A stretch of 45,000 nucleotides of DNA from Cristatella mucedo (lineage: Eukaryota > Bryozoa > Phylactolaemata > Cristatellidae): the NCBI GenBank assembly GCA_009760855.2, contig WPIO01000004.1, positions 1,257,501 to 1,302,500 on the forward strand, read 5' to 3'. The translations under genes were made by a program, and so were the position numbers. This document shows positions 1-11,098 of the stretch, one piece after another. The notes under the pieces are model-generated. The model was not told the DNA's origin. It was given only the letters and a program-made list of their open reading frames with translations, and made no database searches. Positions within the stretch are counted from its first letter, which is position 1. Each line of letters opens with the position of its first letter.

Positions 1-1260
1 CTCGTTGTCGCCGTCACCTCTATCGCCGCGCTCGCCGTCGACCGGTGCGACGGACGCGTACGCGCCGCCGGGCTCGCGTCGCTGTCTCTTCATCGCTCCG
101 TGCTGTCTCTTGCTCGCCGCCGGCGCGCACGACTGCGGTGGCGTCGTCGAGCCGACGCAGCCGCAGCCGCGGCCCCTCCGGGAGCTGCACCGCCGCGCTG
201 ACCGCGAGCGCGAAAGTGCGCCGGCGCGCCGGCGCGCGGCGTTCGCCGCTTAGAGAATCGATTGAGCGGCGTGCGTCCACTTCGCGCGCCCGACGTGGCG
301 CGCAGCGACGCACGCCAGCTCACGGCCGGGCCCGCGTCTCGCGGCGACTGGATGGAAAGCCGAGGTGGCGGCAGCGGCGAGACGGCAAGGCGCTCAGAGC
401 GCGAGGCACTCTCTCGTACGAGTCGCTTCCGGCGACGAAAGAGACCAGAAACCGGCCCGCCCCGAGACGAGTGCCGTGCCCACTGGGCCTCGCGACGGGA
501 ATTCTGGGCCCGCGGAATTCAGGCCGCCGATGCAGCGCAGACGTGACTGACGCGTCGGAAGCTACGCGGAGGGGGCGGGGGGAGGGGAGGACGAGCTGGT
601 GCTGCGCGTCGCACCGTGGCCCGTCACCTCTAGCCGAACGGAGCGGCGGACGCGTGTGTCCGTCGAGACGCGCGCGGAACGACCGGGCGAACTCCGCTAG
701 AAGCGAACTCGGAGCTGGTAAAAGCGACGTCCTCCGCCGTCTGAAGCCCCCAGCACCAGCCACGTCGCGGTGGCCTCGGCGAGTCGTGCGAACTGCGGCT
801 CAGGAGCGCCGCGGGCCGTGGCCGCGGGCGTCGCGAGCGGTCCAACGAGCGGTCGACAAAGTGGGGCGGGGGGAGGAGGGCTTCCGCGCACCACCCCCAG
901 GACGTTCCCTGCGATTTTCCGGCCCGGCGCTATCGAAGTCTCTCGCGTGTGTATTCGCCGTCCCGGCTGCGCCCAGGGCGCAGAGCGAACGCCTAGCCGG
1001 GCTGCGAGAATGCCCTTTCCAACCAGCGCTGGAGAGGACGCCGTCGCCTTCAGCAGGCTTTTGGCGCGGCTGCGCAAGCCGGAAACAGCAAACGCGTTAA
1101 AGACGCGAAATAGCGCTAAAGGGCCAAACGTCAAGGGGCGTAAAGAACCGGAGACAGCTAAAATGGGAGCTACGCAAGAAAGTACCAGACAGCGAAAAGA
1201 CTTTACCCACACCACCCCCCTCGCACAGTCGGTTCAAGCGACCGGCGAGGGGAAGGCGAT
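1..1260. other. CpG-rich stretch without a supported gene
   Basis: Very GC-rich with many CG dinucleotides, so stop codons are scarce and long arginine-rich frames open on both strands. None has a domain, plausible composition or splice structure I can recognise. It could be a CpG island or promoter of a neighbouring gene outside the window. Confidence 0.5.
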
Positions 1261-2775
1261 ATGTAATGTAATGGAATGGAATGTATCTCCGTCTGTAACT
1301 CCACAAAGTCATAAAGACCATGTGGGCGTTACGCAGGAGAGTTTTGTATAGCGAACTCACAGCCTAAGCGGCTTTCGGTACGCATTCGGTAGCCAACAGA
1401 CTTCGTCTCACGCAACAAAGAGAAAGTGGGAAGCATAGCAGAGTCAGGAGAGCAGTTGAGGTAGTGAATAGCATGGAAGTAGAAGCTCAGGACCGGTGAA
1501 AAAGATGTGCCATAATCGGCAGTAGGAGAGTATTTTTCGTTGCGTAAGAATTGTGGAAGCGAGTTCCACAGTCTAAGACCTGCAGAGCTAAAGCTTCTGT
1601 CGCCAACTGTCTTTAAGCGGAGGAATGGAACAGCTAATTTATTGTCCACACAGGACCTGAGGGCGCGAACAGGCTGAAACTGATGCAGCAGTTCAGCTAG
1701 GTATGAAGGAGCCAAGCCGTGGCGGGCCTTGTGGGTCAGCGTAAGAACTTTGCTCTGTATCCTTTGCTCAACCGGCAACCATCCTAGCTCTTCCAGCAAA
1801 GGTGACACGTGCTCAAACCACTGGGACTTGAAGACCAGCCTTGCAGCCATATTCATAGTCCGCTGTAGTGGCATAATAGCTTTCTTTGGTAGCCCAGCCA
1901 AAAGGGAATTACGATAATCAAGCCGAGACAGAACTAAAGAGCTAGTTAAATTATTTACAAGCCACTGTGAAAGACAGCTTCTAATCTTGGATAGGGATCG
2001 GATGTGATGGCTGGCTGTAGAGGCAGTCTTCTGAATTTAGCTTTTGAAATTGAGGCAGCTGTCGAACACGACACTTAGATTACGAGCACGTGGTGAAGGT
2101 CGCACAATAGCATCACCTATTAGAACAGCAAAGCCTTTTAATCCGGCCACACGCTTAGGGTGTCCTATGAGAAGCAGTTTGGTTTTATCGTCATTTAATT
2201 TCAGGAAGTTTTCCGACATCCAGGATCGAATATCGGCAAGGCAATGCATTCAGTTTCTCAGTTGCTGCAGCAGATTCCGACGGTTTAAATGACAAATACA
2301 ACTGAGTATCGTCAGCATAGAAGTGATATCCTATTCCATGGGCCTTAATCACTTTTCCCAGAGGTTGCGTATAAATGGAGAACAGCGAGGGACCGAGTAC
2401 AGACCCTTGAGGGACTCCACAGGTGACCCTTCTCATGTCTGAGACCTGACCCCCACATGACACGGATTGAACACGATCAGACAAGTATGATTTAAACCAC
2501 GCCAGTGCTTCGTCTGCCAGACCAATCGTTGTTCTCAATCGTTCAAGCAGAACTTCGTGATCAATGGTGTCGAAGGCAGCAGACAGATCTAGCAGAGCTA
2601 GGGCAGTGACATTGCCGTCGTCGTTGCCACGTAGAATGTCATTGTTAACACGGAAGAGAGCAGTTTCGGTAGAGTGCTGCATCTTGAAACCTGATTGAAA
2701 TGTTTCTGACATTCCAATATTTTCAATATGTTCAACTAGCTGCTTAGCAACAATTTTTTCAACCGCAGAGCAGAG
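1260..2775 (-). mobile_element. LINE family A, 5'-truncated non-LTR retrotransposon (L2/CR1-like)
   Basis: The minus strand encodes the 3' half of a reverse transcriptase: FQSGFKMQHSTETALFRVN, then LLDLSAAFDTIDHEVLLERL, CGVPQGSVLGPSLFSIYTQP, and FYADDTQLYLSF near 2300-2325, which holds the catalytic YADD. After a frameshift near 2250, frames follow with WMSENFLKLNDDKTKLLLIG and WLPVEQRI...VGDRSFSSAGLRLWNSLP. The copy is broken by a frameshift and stops, so it is not autonomous. At the low-coordinate end a short ATGTA/TGGAA pentamer run (about 1261-1290) may be its terminal tail. Confidence 0.85.
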
Positions 2776-2984
2776 GCGCGCGTTACAAACATCGACGGAC
2801 GCTACCTCTCTACCACGTGTCTCTCCGGCGTCTTTCGCTCGCAGCCCTCGCCACTGCCGCCGCTGCCATGGTTTCTGGTCCTGTCTTCTGTGCAGCAGAT
2901 TTTAGTGCTTCGTGCAGCGCCCGCTTAAATGTGCTGCGTTTTCAGGCGTGCGAGCTTGTGGCGATCTGGGGTGATGGACGCGTT

Positions 2985-3095
2985 TGGGAGGAGAGGGGGT
3001 TGCAGTTGGGCCGCAATAGCCCAGAAAGTAGGGCATTCACTCAACGCGGCTGAGGTCGTTGGTTCGAATGCTGTAGTGGGCGATCCGGTACTGCC
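2985..3095 (+). mobile_element. tRNA-like SINE head (degenerate)
   Basis: The stretch has a pol III A-box-like TAGCCCAGAAAG and a B-box-like GGTTCGAATGC about 45 bp apart. It shares the GAGGTCGTTGGTTCGA core with the tRNA-headed SINEs further right. It does not fold into a convincing functional tRNA by eye, so I call it a SINE remnant. Confidence 0.45.
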
Positions 3096-3880
3096 AACTG
3101 CAAACGGTGGTTATAGCCATTAAGGCTCTTCCGCCGCCATTGCACAAGTGAGGCTGTTTGATCTGCTAATTTATACTTATATAATAGTTATTTATATTAG
3201 TTTATTTATTAATTTATTTATTTGTTTTATTTATATAATATTTATTTATGCGTATTTTTATTTACAGCAGCCGCTCGATTCTAATCAAGACGCACGCATT
3301 CTGGGCTCGTTTGCCTGGTAGAATGCAGTCATCCGGACTTTTGGAGGCGGTCTCCCTCAAAACCATCTTAGTACTTCTTCGCGGCTAGAGAACGTAACGA
3401 GAAACGCGCGACTCGTTAGTTGACGGATCGCCAGCCGGTGCAGCCCAGCAATGCGCGCGCACATTGCCACCCCCGCGAGAGGGCGCTGCTTGAACGGTAG
3501 CATCCCTCTCACACGCGCGCAATGTCTGTTTTTAGCGGCATACCCACCCCCCCAGTCTCTCTCTCCCTCACTAAGTCTGTGTCACTGTCTCTTCCACTTT
3601 CTTGATGTCTGTCTCCGTCTGTCTACAGACGTGTCCGCGTCTCTTCCCGCCCCTATCTTTCGTCGTGTTTCTGTCCGGCTCTCGACCGTAGCTCTCTTCG
3701 CCTGCGCCCTCTTCGCGTGCGCTCGCCGCGTTTCCTGTGGGCTTCACGGCTCGCAAAACAGAGCTGCCGGCGTCTGCAAGCCGCGAGTTCGAGGACAGCG
3801 TGTGCGCCCACAGTGAGCGTTGTGTGGTAGGATAATTGGAAATTCAAAACAGCCAATTTTCAGCAAATTTGAATCAGATT
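3096..3880. other. Intergenic DNA, AT-rich block then pyrimidine-rich block
   Basis: 3160-3270 is an AT-rich run of TTTAT/TTATT words. 3540-3680 is CT-rich (TCTCTCTC, TCTGTCTC). The small plus-strand frame at 3451-3816 is low complexity. No gene is supported. Confidence 0.5.
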
Positions 3881-5690
3881 GCTGCAAAGACCGGGCCAAT
3901 GCCGCCGATTGCCCTGGATTGTGCCTTTGTCGATCGTATAAAAATATGTGGCTGCAGATTTAATGCAGTGTGACGCAATACGCAAGAAAAGTTGGAGCTT
4001 CTCTCAGCAACGGTCGGTCCATTTGTAACTGTCCATTATGGATTGGCGTATTTCTCCGGACCATTGCCGTCGATTGCTGAGCGTTGCCGTCGATTGAACG
4101 CGCACCGTGGGTGAAAATTATGCGCGCACACGGGTAAATGTTACGTGGAATGAGAGTTGCAGTTTATTGCAGCCAATCTTGTCATTTTTCCACGGATTAC
4201 CCGATCGGCCCCTACCATTGCTGTTGATTGCCGTGCATTGCTGACAGTTAACAAACACATCATCTTGAGAATTCCACGGTTTTACTTTGGACGCAGCGGG
4301 ATGTTATATGTAATAACAATTTAGGCTTCCCCGCTGCCAATTTCTCTTCAGTTTGCCGGTAATTGGGGTATTATCCCAGGACATTGCTGTTGATTGCCTT
4401 TCATTGCCCGCGATTGTACGTGCGCGATTGATTTAAAGGATTTGATCGCACTTTCAACGCAGTGGGCTGTGACAGGTAAGATATATTTGATCTTGGCCCA
4501 GTCAATTTCCAGTGTTATGCGATGGACCATAATGGAATACCGTCTTTTCCCGTGTCATTACCGTCAATTGCCATGCATTGCCCAGGATTGTACGAGATTA
4601 ATAGCTTAAAATGATGAGGTTGACTTTAACCAGTGTACTTTGTAACATGCATTAAAAATTGAAGCATTGCGAAACCGATTTCAGGACATTTTGCATCAGA
4701 TTGCCGTAAATTGAGTTATTGGCCCGAGCCATTGCAGTCACTTGCATTGCATTGCTCCCGAATGAGAGTCGATTGCAATTCATTACATGAAAACGCGTCT
4801 GTATAACGAAGCAAAATTTTGTGAATGCAATTTGAACTGAGTTTAGTCCTATATGCAATGTCAATTGGATCTTCGTGATGGAGATTTGAGGATGATTTGC
4901 AGTGGAATAGAGTGGATTTCGGCAGTTTTCCAGGTCATTTCAGGCGGTTGCCGCCCATTGCCACAGTGGTAGGTGGCACACTATTTTTTATTTTACGTGG
5001 TTGTGCATACAAAACGGTACAATTTTTATATGCAATAAAAACTGGAGCTCGGCGCAATGTATTTCAATTTTCCATGCGGTGGATTCGGTGGCTTGAATGG
5101 ATTTTAGTGTTGGTCCGGGCTACTCCGGTCGATTGCAGCGCACAGCACGAGAACGGCCGTGCCAATACAAGCGGAAGTTTTTAAATGCAACTTTCGCAGA
5201 GTGTGCTGTCATGTGAAATAAATAAAGGAGCTTTTTGATCAGGACTTCATTCGTTACATGGTGGAATGCCGTGGATAGCGTTAGATTGTGGTATTGGCCT
5301 GTGCCACTGCAATCTTATTCCTGTGGACATCGTAAGAACGCGTGAGCGGAATCGCGCGAATGTTTCTGAGTACATTGTACGTGTAGCGTAGTTTGATATT
5401 CCAAACTTTTTGGAGCTGTGAGCAGCTGATTTGTGGTGGATTTGACGGGAACTAGAATGGATTGCGGTGGATTGAGGTACAGGCCTTCGGCATCAAAGCT
5501 CATTTGCATAAGTGGGCGTTCGCGAAGCGACATACAATTTGGTGGACAGATACATTCAAACGTGTTCTACAATATCATCACAAAATCTGAGCTCGGCAAC
5601 GCTTACGTCCGGTTGTTGCTAGCCTAATTTGAATAGATTGCGGTCGATTGGGGTGAATAGCGGTAGTTCGTCGAAACATGTCTACTCGGC
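3880..5690. repeat. Diverged tandem array, period about 170-190 bp, rich in ATTGC
   Basis: A cluster of GATTGC/CATTGC words recurs near 3890, 4056, 4205, 4378, 4550, 4722, 4930, 5115, 5298, 5450 and 5641. The best-preserved core reads like CATTGCTGTTGATTGCC followed by CATTGCC and GATTGTACG (4382-4420, 4556-4593). Between cores, each unit repeats a looser pattern: an ATGCAAT word, a GGAGCT/AGTGG block, and a GATTTT...GGCCC lead-in. Units differ by indels, so the array is old. I recognise no satellite family. Confidence 0.68.
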
Positions 5691-6664
5691 TGGCTGATGG
5701 GAAAGCCGCCGCTGGTGGGCTGCACTGCAATTGGCTGAAACGAGCAGCCAATGGGCATAGCATGCTTCTAGAGTCGCAGCCCCGGCGCCTCCGCTCGCCG
5801 CGCGCTACTGGTCTGAGCTTTAGGTAGTCTCCGTTGAGGCCTTATCAGCGAGTAGAAATTCAGAGGCGGACGCTGGTAAAAGTGCCGCGGAAGAGCTACC
5901 AGCTGGAGAAACGGCAGGGAAAAGAGAAACGGCAGGCCACAGCGGCGGCGTCTGCGGCAGACGAGCCGCGGCCACGGCCGCCGGCTTCCCATCCGTCGGC
6001 GTCGGCTGCGGCCGGTCAGAAGCCGCAGCAACCTGAAGCTGAATCGTCTTTCTTGCACGGTGTCCGCCGCTTCAGAAGACTAGTTTGGGTGACGCCTGCG
6101 GTACGTGCCGCATGCTCGAGGTTACAGCTCTATCGGCTTCACGGTCTCCGGTGTGTCCATCTGTCTGTCTGTCTGTCCGTTCTGTCCGTTCGCGAGAGAA
6201 GCGCTGCGTAAGGCCTGTCGCTTGTCCACCCGAGTCGAGGCCCGCCAGGACTTCCGGAGGCTTTCGCCGGCGGCCACATGCAGGATGCATTCAAAAGAAG
6301 GACTTCATTGCAGAGAGACTTCGCAACCAAAACACTATAATGAGCGCTCGCTCACGCCGCTTGCGCCCGGCGAGAGTTTGCGGCGTCGGCCGCAGGCGGC
6401 GGCGGCGGCAGCAGCGAGTCCAGCGTCTCGGCGGTTCGCAGTGGCGTGATGCACGCGTGCGTGCGTGCGTGCGTTTCCAGACGAGGCGGAATGAAAACAA
6501 AAGGCACAAAGGTCGGACCGCCGAGCACGTCCGTCCGTCTGTCCGCTCCCGGAGAGCAGCGTTCCAGCGGGTCGCCGCTACCGGCGCGCGGGAGCGGGCG
6601 GCGCGGGTGAGCGGCCGTCAGAGGGTCCCGACCGGACGCAGCACGCAGACGTGCCCTAGAAACG
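5691..6664. other. CpG-rich 3' flank of the channel gene with CCAAT boxes
   Basis: Sequence changes abruptly to GC-rich at about 5765. Just before it are ATTGG at 5730-5734 and CCAAT at 5748-5752 in GCAATTGGCTG and CAGCCAATGG contexts, resembling NF-Y sites. It may be channel 3' UTR on the minus strand, a promoter on the plus strand, or both. No minus-strand AATAAA lies near; the nearest I see (TTTATT on plus, 4987-4992) is far. Confidence 0.4.
6161..6190. repeat. (CTGT)n/(CCGT) short microsatellite
   Basis: Tetranucleotide run CTGTCTGTCTGTCTGTCCG followed by a variant unit, in the 3' flank of the channel gene. Confidence 0.8.
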
Positions 6665-6908
6665 CTAGCTATGCAATGGCGATCCAGCGTCGGCCGCTGT
6701 CGGCGGTGCGACGACGGACGCGCTCGCAGAGCCCACAGCGAGCACCTGCCGAGCGCCGCCGCCGGCGGCGACATTGAAGTGGGCGGCCAGCTGCAGCACG
6801 AGGTCCGTCTGCTGCACCATCTGGGCCGAGAGAGCTGCGAACTGGCCGCGGACGCTGGTCTCGACGGCCTGCAGACGCCTGCCGAGCGAGGTTATCTCCT
6901 CTTGCATC
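6665..6908 (-). CDS. TRPM channel exon X (terminal coiled coil and stop)
   Basis: Encodes residues 1274-1354 and the TAG stop at 6665-6667. It starts MQEEITSLGRRLQAVETSV and continues through a second coiled coil ending LAAHFN, comparable to the TRPM2 segment 'EQRLASLEEQVAQTAQAL'. The last 35 residues are Ala/Ser/Gly-rich without a recognisable domain. The acceptor ttcctttttgccag is strong. No Nudix-like frame follows within the window. Confidence 0.87.
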
Positions 6909-7492
6909 CTGGCAAAAAGGAAATCGCACTGCAGCTGCCGGCGGTGCGGGCCTCTAGTAAAAGTCGGCGCCCGTCGAACGGAAGCTGCGCCGGCGTTATG
7001 CGCCAACCGACGCCAGGTGCTCGAGTGCCAGTGGCGGGCGCCCATCGTTGGCCGCCGGTTGGACGCAGACGCGAAGCGCGACTAAGCGCGTCCTGAGAGG
7101 CGTACGGCGACCGAAGCGACGGCGCCGACGCGGCGGAATGCGAACGGTGCCGGAAGTAGCGCGGCGTCGAGGCATGCTGCTCGCTCGCGGCACGGCGGCT
7201 CGGTGCGATACTAAGCGGCAGCCAAGACGGGCGCAGGGGCTCGCGTTCGGCGGCGGCTGAGACGGAAGGGTGGACTTGGCCACCGCCGGCCGCGTGCACT
7301 CGCGTCGCGCGCTGGCGAAAAATTGTGCTCGGCGCTCGCTCGGCGCACCGACCAGCTCTCGGCGCCCGGCGCCGAATATGCCCGAATATCCCGTCGCTCG
7401 CGCGCGCTTTGCAGACCTCGAGGACCGGAGGGCCGGGGGGGGGGCGCGACGCGGCGTCGAGTCCGGTGCTTTCCGGCGCTGGCCTGCCTCAC

Positions 7493-7720
7493 CTTCCGAG
7501 GCCGGCGGCAGCGCCGCCGCCGCCATCGCCGTCGGCCGCCGGAGAGCCGCCGGAGAGGGGAGCGGCCGACCGGTCTGCGGTCGTCAGCGCGCGACTTCCG
7601 TCGTCCGCTTTGCTGGCGGCGACGCCTGCTTCGGCGTCGCCTGCGTTTCGGCTGGACGTTTCGAATACATGCACGAGATTCTCCTTGATGTCGTCGATGT
7701 CTTCTATCACCTTCTCGATC
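7493..7720 (-). CDS. TRPM channel exon W (coiled coil plus Ala/Gly-rich linker)
   Basis: Encodes residues 1198-1273. It opens with the coiled coil IEKVIEDIDDIKENLVHVF, aligned with TRPM2 'IEDISNKVDAMVDLLD'. A low-complexity stretch rich in Ala, Gly, Asp and Ser follows. The acceptor ctgcccaccacag and donor GGAAG|GTGAGG are good. Confidence 0.83.
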
Positions 7721-8205
7721 CTGTGGTGGGCAGAGGTGCAGCGATCGGAGGCCAGCTGATTGGCCGGCGAAGCGCGCGCGCGCGCGCGAGCGTCCGAGCG
7801 ACGGAGCGCCGATCGCGATTCGACTGCCGACTGCGACGGCCCGCCCCTCCCCTCAGTCGTGGTGGTGCCATTTGCGGCGCACAGAGGATCGCTCGCTATT
7901 AAGGAGATCGAAGCCGAAGGCTCTCTGGTCCCTCAATTTTCCGCTCAGTGAGAAGCGTCGCGAGGTTCGTCGCATCGTCGTCGTCGCCTGAGCGAGCCGG
8001 AAAGCACGGGACCGACGGGAACGCGACATCCAAGCAAAGAGACGACGTCGGCCGAAGAGGTTGAACAGTAGGTCGTTCGTTTAGCGCCGATAAAAAGGAG
8101 AAATTTGTCTCTAGCCTCGAGTCGGGCTGCCGGGGTGGCGGCTGTGGCGCCCGAGGGCCGGGAAGGGGCGGGGCGGACACGCCGCAGCAGAGCCGGCGCT
8201 CCTAC

Positions 8206-8338
8206 CGCTCCGATGTGGTCTGCACCTTGCTGCCGATGTTCTCCTTCTCCTCCCTGCTCAGCTTGGTCATGTAGCTCTCCATGGCGACGCGCTCGAACGA
8301 TACGACTCTTTGCGTCTCTTCTTTGCTCAGCTTAATCT
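8206..8338 (-). CDS. TRPM channel exon V (C-terminal helix / coiled coil)
   Basis: Encodes residues 1154-1197. It contains LSKEETQRVVSFERVAMESY and then KVQTTSER, equivalent to TRPM 'E...L..FE....E.Y......' followed by the first coiled-coil heptads. The acceptor ctgcgttgcag is good; the donor CG|GTAGGA is modest. It lies at the edge of a CpG-rich stretch. Confidence 0.86.
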
Positions 8339-10399
8339 CTGCAACGCAGCAGCGTGAACACGCTACCGGAAAGCTGTCTAGCCGGCTGGGCTGCGAACCT
8401 GACCTGGTGCAGGTTGAAATTCGCCAGGGTTGCTGGGCAGCATGGACCTGGCGTTATCGGAGATCAGAGGTCGCGAAAACATCGCGCAATCAACATGGGC
8501 ACGAGAAACATAATTGCGGGCTGAAATTAATTTAATTTTAAAATCTTGTCTGCAGAGGTTGGAGCATCGAGAACTAGCTACCATAAGCGAGATCTAGGAA
8601 CGGAGAGATAAGAGAGAGGATTGCAGTCTGAATTCAATTGGACTATGCCCACGTGATGCTCTTGCTTTGATCAGAAGCTATGGGCGTTATGGTTGAATTC
8701 GGGATAGGGTCAGCGTGCTCATTGCACACGTGTTAATGTAAAGAGTGTCAGTAAGATGTTGTTTCACTCATTAACACTGTAGTCTATCAACACTGCTTCT
8801 TGGGGAACCGCTTACGTTGACTGGTAGGTGCTGGCGGCTCCCTTACTCATAGTACTGTTGCCATACATCCCATCTCGCCAAATTCGACGGTTCGTGATAG
8901 TTTCAGCTCATATATGGCTTGTATTAAAATTTTCATATCAATTAATTAACGTTCCTAACAATTTCCAAACTTAAGAATTGCAAGCCATTTGAAGATGCCC
9001 GTCGATGCCAGGACCAATATGGAACCCTGGCTCCGACACTTACTGCACTTTGAAACACGGGCTATTCTGTGCAATTTTACGGACTTACGTGAAGGAAGTC
9101 ATGCAGCTTCTCGCAAAAAAGTGGCACTAATTGAAGCTCGAACCACGAGACCGCATCATTGAAACCTCCAGAGACCGGCAGACATTGATATGCGTCCGGA
9201 CGGTATTACAGTGTGAGGGTTAGGTGAAGGGCGTTGCTCGGAAAAGACGCATATTCAATTCAATTACAACTGCGTGAAAACACGCTTGAAACCAATTGCA
9301 ACGGTGGCATCGACAGTAGCAAGCTAAATCCTTTGCAGCAGCTCTGACCGCATGCCGTCAAAGCTGTACAGGAGAAACCAGCAAGGTACTGGCAGTGCTG
9401 GAGGTCTCACAAGTGTCAACTGTGACATAACTGGTTTTATTTCTCGCTGTGCATATTGTTTACGGTTGAACGCTAAATAACAAGATTTTGCTACTGACCT
9501 GTGAGAAAGTGCCCTGTTGGCAAAACTACCGTAGCCTTACGCCAGTCTGGCATAATTTTAGGGCGCACAAGAACTGCTCGGCCTAAAAGCAGTTCGGTCC
9601 TCGAGCATTGAGCAAGAATGGTGTAGCAGTTGTGGTAGAATTGCTGCTTAGCGCGAGTGGGGAGGCTGACGAGAGCCGACCGATGCGGCAGGCATTTCTG
9701 CCCGTCGCATCGGCCGGCTCTCAGCAGAAACGGCTGATCGACGTCGGCTGGCCAGTCAACTTCGGGCCATTACTCAGTTCAAAAGAGCAGCCTGGCAGCT
9801 TAGTTTGGCACGCGAGCTAGACGCATGGTTGCTCATCGATTGCTGAGTGACCGCGACAGATCCTTACCGCAACGACCCGCGACGCCCGGCTCAATACCGC
9901 TAAGCTCTTACCCTATTGTCGCAGCTAGCTATTTAAGAGCACGGCGACGCTCGCTCAAGGTTGCCGCCGCCGCCAGCCGCTCCGAGAGTGGCCGGGCTCG
10001 TTTCAGTTAGAACGAGGGAGGCAGGTGGACATTCGCGCCAGCGATCCACGGCCGTGGGGAAGCGAGAGCCGGCGTCAGTAGGGGAATTCGGCAGACGCCG
10101 CCAAATACGTTCGTACTGCGCCCGCGGGTTGCAATTTGATTTTGAGTGTGTGTGCGTGCGTGCGCCGTTCCTTCGCGTTCGGCAGCTGACGCCGTCGGCC
10201 GTCTTCAGAGCGGACGTCGAACCCGTTCTCAGAGGGCGGAGTGAGTAAGTGCACGAATATACGTTTAATAACAATAATACTAATATTTAATAAGTAATTA
10301 TAATTATTAGTTATTACTAATTATATAATAATAATATGTCTCATGGTGACTACGTGCAGAACGGAGTCCCGCACGCTCAGATAGGGAGCTGAAATAGAA
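8339..10399. other. Intron between exons U and V, right of V: no feature recognised
   Basis: I find no coding signature, tail or terminal repeat here. There are AT-richer parts at 8900-9000 and a GC-rich segment at 9840-10250 with no convincing frame. Confidence 0.5.
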
Positions 10400-10505
10400 G
10401 ACATAATAGTAATAACAATAATAATAATAACACACTTGATAAAGTACCCTCAGAGAACTCAATCTCTTTCTAGGCGCTTTGCATTTGCTGCAAGGACATG
10501 CCGGC
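10400..10505 (-). mobile_element. LINE family B 3' tail fragment
   Basis: An (AAT)n-like run is followed by CACTTGATAAAGTACCCTC, AGAGAACTCAATCTCTTTCT and AGGCGCTTTGCATTTGCTGC. This is the reverse complement of the LINE B tail, whose two arms (AAAGCGCC and GGGCGCTTT) bracket AGAAAGAGAT...AGTTCTCT. Confidence 0.75.
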
Positions 10506-10757
10506 GAGGGGCGGTAAAATGACCTAGTTATGCCTCGTAAGCACTGTATCTCGGTTAACTTAGCGTTTTCCGAGGATTGGGGGACGGTTCTTCGTTGGAG
10601 CTGCGTTCGGAATACTAGGAGTTTCTGCGGAGCCACTGCAAGCCTGAACCGGCGCCGCTGGATGAACCCTCTATGGGAGTGCACCTGTTTTACGGCTGGA
10701 TCCGTACGTTTCTCTTGGGGAGTGCTGTCGACGAGTGTGGACATACAACTACACTAC

Positions 10758-11098
10758 TACCGTATTTTTAAGAGTAAAACCCACCCCAAGTACAAGTCGC
10801 ACACTAAATTTATGGGCAGACTTTTTTCTCGAAAAAGGTATCTATTGAAAAGAATTATTACTAAATATGTATCTCATTTTGTATTAATTTAGTTTACTTT
10901 TGCTATTAAAGTTAGCAAGAAACTCATCAGCAGGATCACTGCTAGCACCTTCATAGTCTGCAGTGCAACATTGTCAGTGTCTGCATCGTCACTTTCACTG
11001 TATGCAGTCACTGACATTGACTGGCAGTGTATAAGTCGCAGGTTTATTTTTTTTTTAAATTGAAAACGAATGCGACTTATACTCGTAAAAATGCGGTA
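10758..11098. mobile_element. Short inverted-repeat DNA transposon (MITE, pogo/Tigger-like ends)
   Basis: The left end TACCGTATTTTTAAGAGTA and the right end, read inverted, TACCGCATTTTTACGAGTAT match. Both continue into AAGTCGCA words. TA is present at both edges, as expected for a Tc1/mariner-class target duplication. The element is about 340 bp with no transposase frame, so it is non-autonomous. Confidence 0.6.

Noticed and set aside
45-1100. Long arginine-rich plus-strand frame (351 codons)
   Set aside because: It lies in CpG-rich DNA where stops are rare on all frames; composition is extreme, overlapping frames on the other strand are equally open, and no domain is recognisable.
5768-6058. 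Possible downstream NUDT9-H or kinase exon for the channel
   Set aside because: The minus-strand frame is arginine-rich, without Nudix or alpha-kinase motifs; nothing else left of 6665 fits.
6085-6777. Plus-strand frame of 230 codons
   Set aside because: Arginine-rich shadow in CpG-rich DNA, antisense to and overlapping the true last exon of the channel gene.
7270-7902. Plus-strand frame of 210 codons
   Set aside because: Antisense to channel exon W, whose coiled coil and splice phases are convincing.
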